DNA of 9,287 nt, from positions 1 to 9,287 of the forward strand of contig JAHDDN010000199.1 in assembly GCA_020629335.1 (NCBI GenBank), given 5' to 3'. The notes beneath the pieces are model-generated. The model saw only the letters and a program-made list of their open reading frames with translations, was not told where the DNA came from and did not search any database. Each line of letters starts with the position of its first letter. Within the stretch, counting starts at the first letter, position 1. Position numbers and translations under genes: made by a program. Source of the stretch: Chitinophagales bacterium. GTDB lineage: Bacteria; Bacteroidota; Bacteroidia; Chitinophagales; UBA2359. Positions 1-6,476 of this stretch are shown one piece after another.

Positions 1-1
1 T

Positions 2-1081
2 ATGAAAAAGACGGCTTTTTATGAAAATCACCTTTCCTTGGGTGCTAAAATGGTTCCATTTGCGGGTTATGAGATGCCTGTTTCTTATAGTGGAATAAAG
101 GAGGAGCATATGAATGTTAGGTCAAATGTGGGCTTATTTGATGTTTCTCATATGGGTCAGTTTGTCTTGAAAGGAGCTGGTGCCTTGTCTTTGATTCAAA
201 AACTGACTTCCAATGATGTGGTTCGCTTAGGGATTAAGGATATACAGTATAGTTGTTTGATGAATGATAGGGCTGGTATAGTGGATGATTTGTTGGTTTA
301 TCATTTACAAGAGGACGGGTATATGTTGGTGGTCAATGCTTCTAATATTGAAAAGGATTGGGATTGGATTAGTGCGCATAATTCGGAGGGTGTTGAAATG
401 ATTAATATATCTGATAGAACGGCTATGTTGGCTATACAGGGGCCAAATGCTTTGTCGGTACTGGAGGGCTTGACGGAGATGGATTTAGCGAATATGCGTT
501 ATTATACCTTTGATAAAGGCGTCTTTGCTGGCTGTAAGAATGTGTTGGTATCAGCTACTGGCTATACTGGTGCTGGTGGTTTTGAGGTTTATGTGGATGA
601 GCAGTATGCGGGGGCTGTATGGGATGCTATTTGGGAAAGTGGGCAAAAGCATGGGATGTTGCCAGCGGGACTAGGTGCAAGGGATACGCTTCGTTTGGAA
701 AAGGGCTTTTGTTTGTATGGTAATGATATTAATGATGAGACAAGTCCATTGGAGGCTGGCTTAGCTTGGATTACGAAGTTAAAGACGACTGATTTTTTAT
801 CTAAGAATATCTTATTGGAACAAAAAAAGTTAGGTTTAGCTAAAAAGTTGGTGGGTTTTAAGTTGGTGGATAAGGGTATTCCGAGAAAAGATTATCCGAT
901 ATTGGATATGGAGGGCAATGAGATTGGAATTGTTACTTCTGGTACTAAGTCTCCTAGTTTGGAGGAATCGATTGGTATGGGTTATGTGAATACTACTCAT
1001 TCTAAGCTTGGAACAGAGATACAAATTGGTATTAGAAAAAAGATGGCTAAGGCTGTTATTGTGAAGAGGCCGTTTCTTTAG
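2..1081 (+). CDS. gcvT: Aminomethyltransferase, glycine cleavage system T protein
   Basis: Transfers the methylene group of the aminomethyl-lipoyl H protein to tetrahydrofolate, releasing ammonia and giving 5,10-methylene-THF; cytosolic, working with GcvP, GcvH and Lpd, none of which is in the window. The 359-residue protein has the normal family length. Visible family signatures are FDVSHMGQ (46-53), GIVDDLLVY (92-100) with the conserved Asp pair 95/96 at the catalytic position, AIQGPNA (144-150), GYTGAGGFEVY (187-197) and GLGARDTLRLEKG (223-235). The C-terminal barrel domain runs from about 270 to the end. The start is supported by alignment of MKKTAFYENH with the N-terminus I remember for E. 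coli GcvT; only one base precedes it, so its promoter and RBS lie outside the window. The next gene on the strand is comB, 68 bp downstream. Confidence 0.97.
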   Translation: MKKTAFYENHLSLGAKMVPFAGYEMPVSYSGIKEEHMNVRSNVGLFDVSHMGQFVLKGAGALSLIQKLTSNDVVRLGIKDIQYSCLMNDRAGIVDDLLVYHLQEDGYMLVVNASNIEKDWDWISAHNSEGVEMINISDRTAMLAIQGPNALSVLEGLTEMDLANMRYYTFDKGVFAGCKNVLVSATGYTGAGGFEVYVDEQYAGAVWDAIWESGQKHGMLPAGLGARDTLRLEKGFCLYGNDINDETSPLEAGLAWITKLKTTDFLSKNILLEQKKLGLAKKLVGFKLVDKGIPRKDYPILDMEGNEIGIVTSGTKSPSLEESIGMGYVNTTHSKLGTEIQIGIRKKMAKAVIVKRPFL

Positions 1082-1098
1082 AGTGCAATTAGTCCAAG

Positions 1099-1125
1099 TG
1101 GACGAGCACAAGGGTCGCTCCTACA
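1099..1125. repeat. REP-like palindromic fragment between gcvT and comB
   Basis: This 27-bp patch (16 of 27 bases are G or C, by count) stands out from AT-rich surroundings. From memory it resembles a dispersed intergenic palindrome found in many bacterial genomes, whose core is GCGACC-ACAA-GGGTCGC followed by TCCTACA. Here the right half (ACAAGGGTCGCTCCTACA) is intact and the left half reads GGACGAGC, leaving one mismatch inside a 5-bp stem. Such repeats are often associated with REP-associated (IS200-like) transposases; none is in the window. It is followed by ATTTTTG and might also act as a weak gcvT terminator. The repeat family assignment is recall, not a search result. Confidence 0.4.
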
Positions 1126-1149
1126 TTTTTGAAATAACAATATTAATAG

Positions 1150-1863
1150 ATGAACAAATTAACGATAGAGACTTGTATGAGTCCTTATTTGGCCCCCTTA
1201 TATGAGTTAGAGGGTAAGGTGGCTGTAGCGATAGATATATTTAGGGCAACGTCTACTATATGTAGTGCTTTAGCTAATGGTGCTCAATCTATCATTCCAG
1301 TGCAAACGATTGCTGAGTGTAGAGCTTATGCTAATCAGGACTATTTGCTGGTTGGAGAAAGGAATGGGGATAAAATTGAGGATTTTGATTTGGGCAATTC
1401 CCCTTTGAAAGTTACGCAAGAAGTGGTAGGTGGGAAAAGCTTGGTAATGACTACGACTAATGGTACTCGTGCCATTCATGCTGTGAAAGAAGCTGATGAG
1501 GTACTTATTGGCAGTTTTTTGAATTTAAGAAGCATTGCAAGCTATATACAACTAACAAACAAGCCTTTAGTCATCATGTGTGCTGGAAGGCATAATAAAA
1601 TGAGTGCTGAGGATAGCTTGATGGCTGGGGCTTTAATTAGCCTTTTGCTAGGTGATCAATACGAGATAAAAGATGATGCAAGTTTTATGGTTTATCACTT
1701 ACATCAGCTTTTCCAAAAAGACCGATTGGCTTATTTAAAAGGTTTTGAGCGCTATGCTTATTTTAAGCAAAACGGGCTCTTACATGAAGTTGATTTTTGT
1801 CTTTCTGAGAATTTATTAGATATAGTCCCTATTTTTAATGGGGAAAACATTCAGTTAGGCTGA
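1150..1863 (+). CDS. comB: Probable 2-phosphosulfolactate phosphatase (ComB family)
   Basis: ComB enzymes are Mg-dependent phosphatases that convert (2R)-phospho-3-sulfolactate to sulfolactate. This is the second step of coenzyme M synthesis in methanogens, and also occurs in bacteria that make sulfolactate. The 237 residues carry the family landmarks in order: AIDIFRATST (27-36), GERNG (69-73), DLGNSP (80-85), TTTNGTRAI (101-109), MCAGR (133-137) and AEDSLMAGALI (143-153). The start is fixed by an in-frame TAG directly before the ATG. No Shine-Dalgarno is seen. ComA (phosphosulfolactate synthase) and ComC are not nearby, so the physiological product is uncertain; in Bacteroidota a link to sulfonate or sulfonolipid metabolism is conceivable but is inference. 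It could be co-transcribed with gcvT (68-bp gap). Its stop codon lies inside a terminator hairpin. Family confidence is high, exact substrate moderate. Confidence 0.9.
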   Translation: MNKLTIETCMSPYLAPLYELEGKVAVAIDIFRATSTICSALANGAQSIIPVQTIAECRAYANQDYLLVGERNGDKIEDFDLGNSPLKVTQEVVGGKSLVMTTTNGTRAIHAVKEADEVLIGSFLNLRSIASYIQLTNKPLVIMCAGRHNKMSAEDSLMAGALISLLLGDQYEIKDDASFMVYHLHQLFQKDRLAYLKGFERYAYFKQNGLLHEVDFCLSENLLDIVPIFNGENIQLG

Positions 1864-1870
1864 ATGTTTT
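1844..1870. terminator. Bidirectional intrinsic terminator between comB and purU
   Basis: A perfect 11-bp inverted repeat (AAAACATTCAG / CTGAATGTTTT) with a 5-base loop (TTAGG) sits where two convergent genes meet. The comB stop codon TGA (1861-1863) is part of the right arm, and the purU stop begins 2 bp beyond the hairpin. Because the stem starts with A4 and ends with T4 it offers a U-tract in both directions: TTTTATT on + and TTTTCCCC on -. It should therefore work better for comB than for purU. Confidence 0.75.
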
Positions 1871-1871
1871 A

Positions 1872-2711
1872 TTAGAAAATAATGGTCTTATTACCATTGA
1901 TAAATACACGATCTTGAAAAACTAGTTTTAGCGCTTTTGCTAGAACTACTTTTTCAACATCTTTTCCTGCCTTTGAAAGCTCCTTGACTGTTAGTCGATG
2001 ATCTATTTTGATAACATCTTGAGAAATGATTGGTCCTTCGTCTAAATTATCTGTTACGAAGTGAGCTGTTGCGCCGATGATTTTCACCCCTCTATTAAAT
2101 GCTTGTCTGTATGGGTTGGCTCCAATAAAAGCTGGTAAAAATGAGTGGTGTATATTTACTACTTGATGATGGTAGGTTTTCACAAAATCAGGAGTTAATA
2201 TTCTCATATACTTAGCCAATACGATCATTTCTGGTTGATACTGATCTATCGCCTTAATGACTTCTGCTTCGTGTTCTTTTCGGCTTATACCTTTATGATC
2301 AATGAAATGATAGGGTAAGTCAAAACGCTCTACTAGTGGCTGTAATACTTTATGATTACCAATGACTGCTTCTATGGTGGCGTCTAGTTGTCCGAAGGAG
2401 TGCCTAATTAGTAAGTCACCAATACAGTGTGGCTCTTTAGTTACTAGGATTACGATTTTCTTTTTTTGCTTTTGGCTAAGTTTCACCATCGAGTCTGCGG
2501 GTAAAGCCTCTTGTATCGTGTCTCTTATTTGAATGGGATCGATATTACCTGATAGTTCTGCTCTTAAAAAGAACTGTTCGCTATCTTCATCTACAAATTC
2601 GTCTTGTCTGGTAATATTAAGATCATTTTCAAAAATGACTCTGGTGATATTATAAATAATACCTTTTCTATCTTCACACTGTACTGTTAGTACGTAATTT
2701 GACTTTGACAT
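1872..2711 (-). CDS. purU: Formyltetrahydrofolate deformylase
   Basis: Hydrolyses 10-formyl-THF to formate and THF, balancing the one-carbon pool and supplying formate; cytosolic. The protein is 279 residues, normal for PurU. An N-terminal ACT domain (about 6-75, starting LTVQCEDRKGIIYNIT) is followed by a PurN-like formyl transferase/hydrolase domain (about 85-275). The catalytic triad known from PurN is visible as Asn186 and His188 in VNIHHSFLP and Asp224 in DNLDEGP; the 38-residue spacing matches PurN Asn106/Asp144. The ACT domain and the deformylase-type sequence separate it from PurN. It is the second gene of an rlmN-purU unit: its ATG lies 7 nt after the rlmN stop with no Shine-Dalgarno, suggesting coupled expression. 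Transcription probably ends at the hairpin shared with comB. Confidence 0.96.
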   Translation of the reverse strand: MSKSNYVLTVQCEDRKGIIYNITRVIFENDLNITRQDEFVDEDSEQFFLRAELSGNIDPIQIRDTIQEALPADSMVKLSQKQKKKIVILVTKEPHCIGDLLIRHSFGQLDATIEAVIGNHKVLQPLVERFDLPYHFIDHKGISRKEHEAEVIKAIDQYQPEMIVLAKYMRILTPDFVKTYHHQVVNIHHSFLPAFIGANPYRQAFNRGVKIIGATAHFVTDNLDEGPIISQDVIKIDHRLTVKELSKAGKDVEKVVLAKALKLVFQDRVFINGNKTIIF

Positions 2712-2718
2712 GATTAAT

Positions 2719-3753
2719 TTACTTATTTGCTAATTGTCCGCAAGCGGCATCTACATCTTTTCCTCTGCTTCGTCTGATTGTTACGTTTACTTTGCGTTTT
2801 TCTAAATAGGCTTTAAAGATTTCCAATTTATCTTCGCTAGTATTGATAAAGGCAGCTTCTGCAATTGGATTGTACTCAATAATATTCACTTTACAGGGAA
2901 TATGCTGACAAAAGTCTGCTAATTCCTTGGCATCTTCTAAGGAGTCATTAAAATCGCTAAAAACGATATATTCATAAGTAACTCTTCTTTTTAGTTTTTG
3001 GTAGTAATATTTGAGTGCTTCTGCCAATGCTTCTAAGGAGTTTTGGTCATTTATAGGCATGATGGTACTCCTTTTTTCATCATTAGCAGCGTGCAAGGAG
3101 AGTGCCAAATTGAATCGAGTTTCATCATCTGCTAATTTGCGTATCATTTTTGCTATACCAGCAGTAGAAACGGTGATTCGGCGAGCAGCCATATCTAAAG
3201 CTTGAGGAGATGTGATTTTCTCAATACTTCCTAGTACATTGCGATAGGTCAATAATGGTTCTCCCATACCCATATAAACAATATTGGTTAGAGGAGTATT
3301 ATAGTTTTCTTCTGCCATCCGACTTATTAAGACTACTTGGTCATAAATTTCGGCCACTTCTAAGTTTCTCTTCCTAGGTAAGTAGCCTGTTGCACAAAAC
3401 TTACAGCTAAGGCTACAGCCTACTTGAGAAGATACGCAAGCTGTCATTCTATCATCTGCTGGGATGAGTACCCCTTCGATAAAATGATCGTCATGTAATT
3501 GAAAACGCATTTTGATGGTTCCATCATTGCTTTTTTGTTGTAGTTCTACTTTGATGGCATTGATGACAAAATTTTCTTTCAAGTACTCTCGAAATGCCAA
3601 AGAAAGATTGGTCATTTCATCAAATGAGTGAGCAGATTTCTTCCAAAGCCATTCGTAAACTTGTTTGGCTCTAAAGGCTTTTTCACCTGCATCTAAGCAA
3701 ATTTGCTTCAATTCATCTAATTGGAGCTTTCGTATATCGGTTAATTGTTTCAT
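2719..3753 (-). CDS. rlmN: Dual-specificity 23S rRNA/tRNA adenine-C2 methyltransferase (radical SAM)
   Basis: Methylates C2 of A2503 in 23S rRNA, and A37 of some tRNAs in E. coli, by a radical-SAM mechanism that goes through a methylated cysteine. The 344 residues include the N-terminal accessory domain (1-about 95) and the radical-SAM barrel. Cluster ligands are Cys113, Cys117 and Cys120 in GCSLSCKFC. Cys106 (ACVSSQ) and Cys338 (DAACGQL) match the two mechanistic cysteines (118 and 355 in E. coli). MGMGEPL (161-167) and TVSTAGI (194-200) are the SAM-binding motifs. Presence of both mechanistic Cys residues fits RlmN (Cfr is close but is distinguished by overall sequence). An in-frame TAG seven codons upstream fixes the ATG. 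It heads the unit with purU and is divergent from the amidohydrolase; a good promoter lies immediately upstream. Confidence 0.97.
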   Translation of the reverse strand: MKQLTDIRKLQLDELKQICLDAGEKAFRAKQVYEWLWKKSAHSFDEMTNLSLAFREYLKENFVINAIKVELQQKSNDGTIKMRFQLHDDHFIEGVLIPADDRMTACVSSQVGCSLSCKFCATGYLPRKRNLEVAEIYDQVVLISRMAEENYNTPLTNIVYMGMGEPLLTYRNVLGSIEKITSPQALDMAARRITVSTAGIAKMIRKLADDETRFNLALSLHAANDEKRSTIMPINDQNSLEALAEALKYYYQKLKRRVTYEYIVFSDFNDSLEDAKELADFCQHIPCKVNIIEYNPIAEAAFINTSEDKLEIFKAYLEKRKVNVTIRRSRGKDVDAACGQLANK

Positions 3754-3761
3754 TACAGGTG

Positions 3762-3793
3762 CAAAGTTAGTCTAATTAGGAATACAAAAACAA
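3762..3793 (-). promoter_or_regulatory. Probable promoter of rlmN-purU
   Basis: On the - strand TAACTTTG (3769-3762) is an exact match to the Bacteroidota -7 element TAnnTTTG. A TTG (3793-3791) lies 21 nt upstream, within the usual 17-23 range. A second TTTTTG (3790-3785) gives a shorter spacing. The -7 box ends only 8 nt before the ATG, so the predicted mRNA has a leader of just a few bases. Confidence 0.55.
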
Positions 3794-3824
3794 TTTGTAA
3801 ATTTATTTTTTCATTATTCCTTTG
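3794..3824 (+). promoter_or_regulatory. Probable promoter of the amidohydrolase gene
   Basis: TTTG (3794-3797), a 19-nt spacer and TTCCTTTG (3817-3824), which matches the Bacteroidota -7 element TAnnTTTG in 7 of 8 counted positions (n positions free). The element ends 17 nt before the ATG at 3842. Its -33 box directly abuts the -33 TTG of the divergent rlmN promoter, so the two promoters are back to back. Confidence 0.45.
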
Positions 3825-3841
3825 TTTTAATTTAGAAACTT

Positions 3842-5026
3842 ATGAGCATACGTAAAATAACAGCAGATTATATCTTTCCGATAAGCAGTCCTTGTATTAG
3901 CAATGGGGTTGTTATTGTGGATGAGGATGGAGAGATCATTGATTTAGGATTTCGGGAGGAGTTTGGTGAAGATGATTTGGAGTATCTCCCAGGGATTATT
4001 TGTCCAGGATTTGTGAATACTCATTGTCATTTAGAGCTTTCTCATCTAAAGGGACACTTAGAATCAGGTAAAGGATTAGTAGAATTTATCAAGCCGATTG
4101 CTAGTATCAGAAAGCAATTTAATGAGGATCAAGTCTTACAGGCGATCTCTGATGCTGAGGAGGAGATGTTAAAAAACGGGATAGTAGCTGTAGGCGATAT
4201 TTCTAATGATTCTGTTTCTTTTCCTCAAAAAGCCAAAGGAAATTTATTCTATCATACCTTTATTGAGTTCTACGGGTTTAAGATTGATGAGGCTGCCACA
4301 CTTGAGCGAGCTTTAGCTTTAGCTAAGAGTTTGGGGGAAGGTGCCAGTTATAGTTTCGTACCTCATGCTCCTTATTCTGTATCGACAGCGCTTTATGATG
4401 TGATTAATCAGCTTAATGCAAAGCGGAAATCTCCTTTATGCGTTCACAATCAAGAATCCAAAGCGGAAATGGAGCTTTTTGAGTATGGAACTGGAGCTTT
4501 TGTGGATTTTTATCAGGGATTAGGGTTAGAAGATTTTAAAAACTATTTCCCTCTTACAGAAATGAGTTCTTTAGAATGGGTATTGAATAACTTAAAGGGA
4601 AAGCAGAATATGATATTGGTACATAATACTCAAACAGAGTTAGCTCATATCAAACTAAGCAAAAAATTACATAAAAAACTCTATTGGTGCCTTTGTCCAA
4701 ACGCAAATCTATATATCGAGAATCAACTTCCCAATATGGAATTATTTATGAGTAAGGGGATAAAGCCAACTATTGGAACTGACAGTTTAGGTTCTAATCA
4801 CCAGCTATCTATATTAGAAGAAATCAAAACGCTCCAATCTCATTATCCACAGTTGAGTACTGCTAATTTATTAGAATGGGCTAGTTGGAATGGAGCAAAA
4901 GCGCTGGGTATAGAAAAGGATTACGGCTCTATTGATATAGGTAAAAAGCCAGGATTAGTATTAATAGAAGATTTGGATGTGGAAGTACAGTTCACGAAAC
5001 TAAGTCGCGCTATACGCTTGATTTGA
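3842..5026 (+). CDS. Metal-dependent amidohydrolase, nucleoside-deaminase type (possibly aminodeoxyfutalosine deaminase)
   Basis: A cytosolic TIM-barrel hydrolase of the amidohydrolase superfamily (cytosine deaminase/SAH deaminase/MqnX branch). The 394 residues contain the expected zinc-site pattern: His61 and His63 in NTHCHLELS, His175 in FVPHAPYS, His202 and catalytic Glu205 in VHNQES, His261 in LVHNT, and Asp314 in IGTDSLGSN. The N- and C-terminal segments (about 1-50 and 355-390, DYGSIDIGKKPGLVLI) form the typical beta-sandwich. Among relatives, the 6-aminodeoxyfutalosine deaminases of the futalosine menaquinone pathway look closest to me, but substrate cannot be read from sequence alone; adenosine-type or guanine-type deaminases are alternatives. 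An in-frame TAG at 3833-3835 fixes the start. It is transcribed alone, diverging from rlmN, and its last 27 bp overlap the end of the opposing histidine kinase gene. Confidence 0.88.
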   Translation: MSIRKITADYIFPISSPCISNGVVIVDEDGEIIDLGFREEFGEDDLEYLPGIICPGFVNTHCHLELSHLKGHLESGKGLVEFIKPIASIRKQFNEDQVLQAISDAEEEMLKNGIVAVGDISNDSVSFPQKAKGNLFYHTFIEFYGFKIDEAATLERALALAKSLGEGASYSFVPHAPYSVSTALYDVINQLNAKRKSPLCVHNQESKAEMELFEYGTGAFVDFYQGLGLEDFKNYFPLTEMSSLEWVLNNLKGKQNMILVHNTQTELAHIKLSKKLHKKLYWCLCPNANLYIENQLPNMELFMSKGIKPTIGTDSLGSNHQLSILEEIKTLQSHYPQLSTANLLEWASWNGAKALGIEKDYGSIDIGKKPGLVLIEDLDVEVQFTKLSRAIRLI

Positions 5027-6160
5027 GGAAGACTCTTCTCTCCTTTTACTTGTATAAAACGGTAATGTCACTGTAAATATACTTCCTTCATTTAATTTGC
5101 TAACAGCTTCGACTGTACCACCTTGTAGTTCTGTTAACTGCTTCACGATGGTTAAGCCAAGTCCAAAGCCATTATTTTTAGTAGGAGCATCATCTACTTG
5201 TTCGAATACATTAAAGATATTTGGCAATTTTTCCTTAGAAATTCCTACGCCAGTATCCGTTATGACAAAGGTAAGGATAGATTGATTTTGTCTAGTATCT
5301 TTAGTTCTCACATCTAATTCAATATGCCCTTCATCTGTATACTTTATCGCATTACTTAATAGATTATTAAGAATTTGGCTTAGGCGTGTAGGATCTCCTT
5401 TAAGTATAGTTGGAATGCTTTCATCAATAGTTAGATGAATAGGAAGGTTCTTCTCTTGGCTGCGGAATTCCATTCCTCTTACCGCATTACAAACAACACT
5501 CTGCAACACAAAATCTGTAGAGGCGAAAGAGATTTGATTGGATTGAGTTTTAGCGAAATCTAAGAGATCGTTGAGCATCTTATTCAAGTTCATGGTAGAT
5601 GCCTCTAATGCTTTTAATCTTTCTATCCCTTGTTCTTCGTTAATATGTCTTTGAAGGAGGTGTGAGATACCAGTAATCTCTGTTAAAGGAATTTTAATAT
5701 CGTGTGTAATCTTTGCAAAAAATTCTAATTTAAGTCTCTGTTGTCTTTTTAGCTGAACAATTTCTTTCCTTAAAAAATTTACTTTTTGTTCGTAAATTTC
5801 CACAGACTCTAATGTTGAGTCTTTTTGAGCTTCGTTTTCTTCAGTTATTTCTTGTACAAATTGAATAAGGCCTACATTGGCATTTTGTTCTTCATCCTTT
5901 TGAAAGGTTAGATTTATTAAATAGCATTGATTGTTAATTTCCACTTTTACTCCAGGGACACTTAATTTCTGGCCTATTGGCAAACTATTAATAATGGCCA
6001 AATCTTCTTTTAGAAAGGGGAACACCTCTGGTAAGTAAAAAGCACTGTCCGTAGCTTTCAACTCCCAAATAGTATTACAGGAATCTAATAAAAAGCCTTT
6101 TTCATTAAATAATACTATCTGAACGCTTTTCAGATATTGATTTCTTAAGTTTTCTACCAT
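5000..6160 (-). CDS. Soluble PAS-like sensor histidine kinase
   Basis: The 386-residue protein has no signal peptide or membrane segment, so it should sense a cytosolic signal or partner. Residues 1-about 108 look like a divergent PAS-type domain (IVLFNEKGFLLDS near the start, GLIQFVQEITEE at the end). A probable coiled coil follows at 110-145. The HisKA dimerisation helix carries His153 in FFAKITHDIKIPLTE. The ATPase domain shows the N box (NNLLSNAIKYT, Asn266/Asn270), G1 (TDTGVGI, Asp302), F box (FNVFEQ) and G2 (GFGLGLTI, 331-338). All catalytic elements are present, so it is probably an active kinase. The residue four after His153, normally Thr or Asn for phosphatase activity, is Ile157. 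No response regulator is adjacent, hence an orphan kinase. A Ser-rich tail (about 371-386) follows the last strand. Ligand and output are unknown. Confidence 0.93.
   Translation of the reverse strand: MVENLRNQYLKSVQIVLFNEKGFLLDSCNTIWELKATDSAFYLPEVFPFLKEDLAIINSLPIGQKLSVPGVKVEINNQCYLINLTFQKDEEQNANVGLIQFVQEITEENEAQKDSTLESVEIYEQKVNFLRKEIVQLKRQQRLKLEFFAKITHDIKIPLTEITGISHLLQRHINEEQGIERLKALEASTMNLNKMLNDLLDFAKTQSNQISFASTDFVLQSVVCNAVRGMEFRSQEKNLPIHLTIDESIPTILKGDPTRLSQILNNLLSNAIKYTDEGHIELDVRTKDTRQNQSILTFVITDTGVGISKEKLPNIFNVFEQVDDAPTKNNGFGLGLTIVKQLTELQGGTVEAVSKLNEGSIFTVTLPFYTSKRREESSSNQAYSAT
5025..5046 (+). terminator. Weak candidate terminator after the amidohydrolase gene
   Basis: Starting inside the amidohydrolase stop codon, GAGGAAG pairs with CTTC-T-CTC (one bulged T, 3-base loop ACT), followed by CTTTTA. 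The stem is short and bulged and the U-tract is only four long. The sequence is also codons of the opposing kinase gene, so this may be chance. Confidence 0.28.
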
Positions 6161-6185
6161 TACCTTTTTATATTGGCCGTTTTAA

Positions 6186-6228
6186 GTAGAGCGATCTTTC
6201 TTTTTGTATTAGTAGGAAGACACTCTAC
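6186..6228 (-). other. Inverted repeat 25 bp upstream of the kinase start
   Basis: GTAGAG (6186-6191) pairs with CTCTAC (6223-6228). Inside it, TCTTTCT (6195-6201) pairs with AGGAAGA (6214-6220) through six Watson-Crick pairs and one G-T wobble, with a small internal loop and a 12-base apical loop. If the kinase mRNA starts upstream this would fold in its 5' leader. It has no U-tract, so a leader or operator role is more likely than termination. Function is unproven. Confidence 0.3.
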
Positions 6229-6398
6229 CTTGCTTATACGCAATAAAACCATTAATGTTGGGACATTTACTGTGTTTTATACAAAAAAACACGATTCTAT
6301 AATGAAAAAATTGAAAAAAGCCTAAATCAATAAGCTCATCAATATTCTCTCCAAAAACTTTATGATAGGTGAATTATAAAAAGAAAAAAAATGAATAA

Positions 6399-6435
6399 TT
6401 TCTATCTCAATAGCTTAGCTTAATTGAAATAGAAA
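6399..6435 (-). other. 13-bp inverted repeat with nearby T-tract on the - strand
   Basis: Arms TTTCTATCTCAAT (6399-6411) and ATTGAAATAGAAA (6423-6435) enclose an 11-base loop. Twelve of 13 pairs are Watson-Crick; in - strand RNA the remaining pair is a G-U wobble, so the stem is complete there, whereas on + it is a C-A mismatch. On the - strand a T8 tract (6391-6384) follows after 7 nt. It could terminate leftward transcripts before the kinase gene or be a leader structure. The stem is mostly A/T, and no - strand gene ends here. Confidence 0.35.
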
Positions 6436-6476
6436 ATACGGTTATCACTAATAAACTACACTTAACAAATTTAGGG

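Noticed and set aside
836..1111. 91-codon open frame on the - strand across the end of gcvT
   Set aside because: Antisense to a clearly conserved gene; composition is that of a shadow frame (Ser/Thr/Asn/His-rich) and no family is recognisable.
1091..1130. gcvT terminator from the small GTCC/GGAC and GAGC/GCTC stems before ATTTTT
   Set aside because: Stems of only 4 bp with mismatches; the REP-like interpretation explains the sequence better, so no terminator was called.
3011..3205. 64-codon open frame on + inside rlmN, and a similar 62-codon one at 5097-5285 inside the kinase gene
   Set aside because: Both are antisense to well-conserved catalytic regions and have no independent support.
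4419..4470. 12-bp direct repeat CAAAGCGGAAAT, at 4419-4430 and 4459-4470
   Set aside because: Two copies only, 40 bp apart and in different codon frames within a normal coding region; most likely chance.
6391..6423. 10-codon ORF (MNNFYLNSLA) across the first inverted repeat of the long gap
   Set aside because: Too short to support, and its bases are better explained by the inverted repeat.
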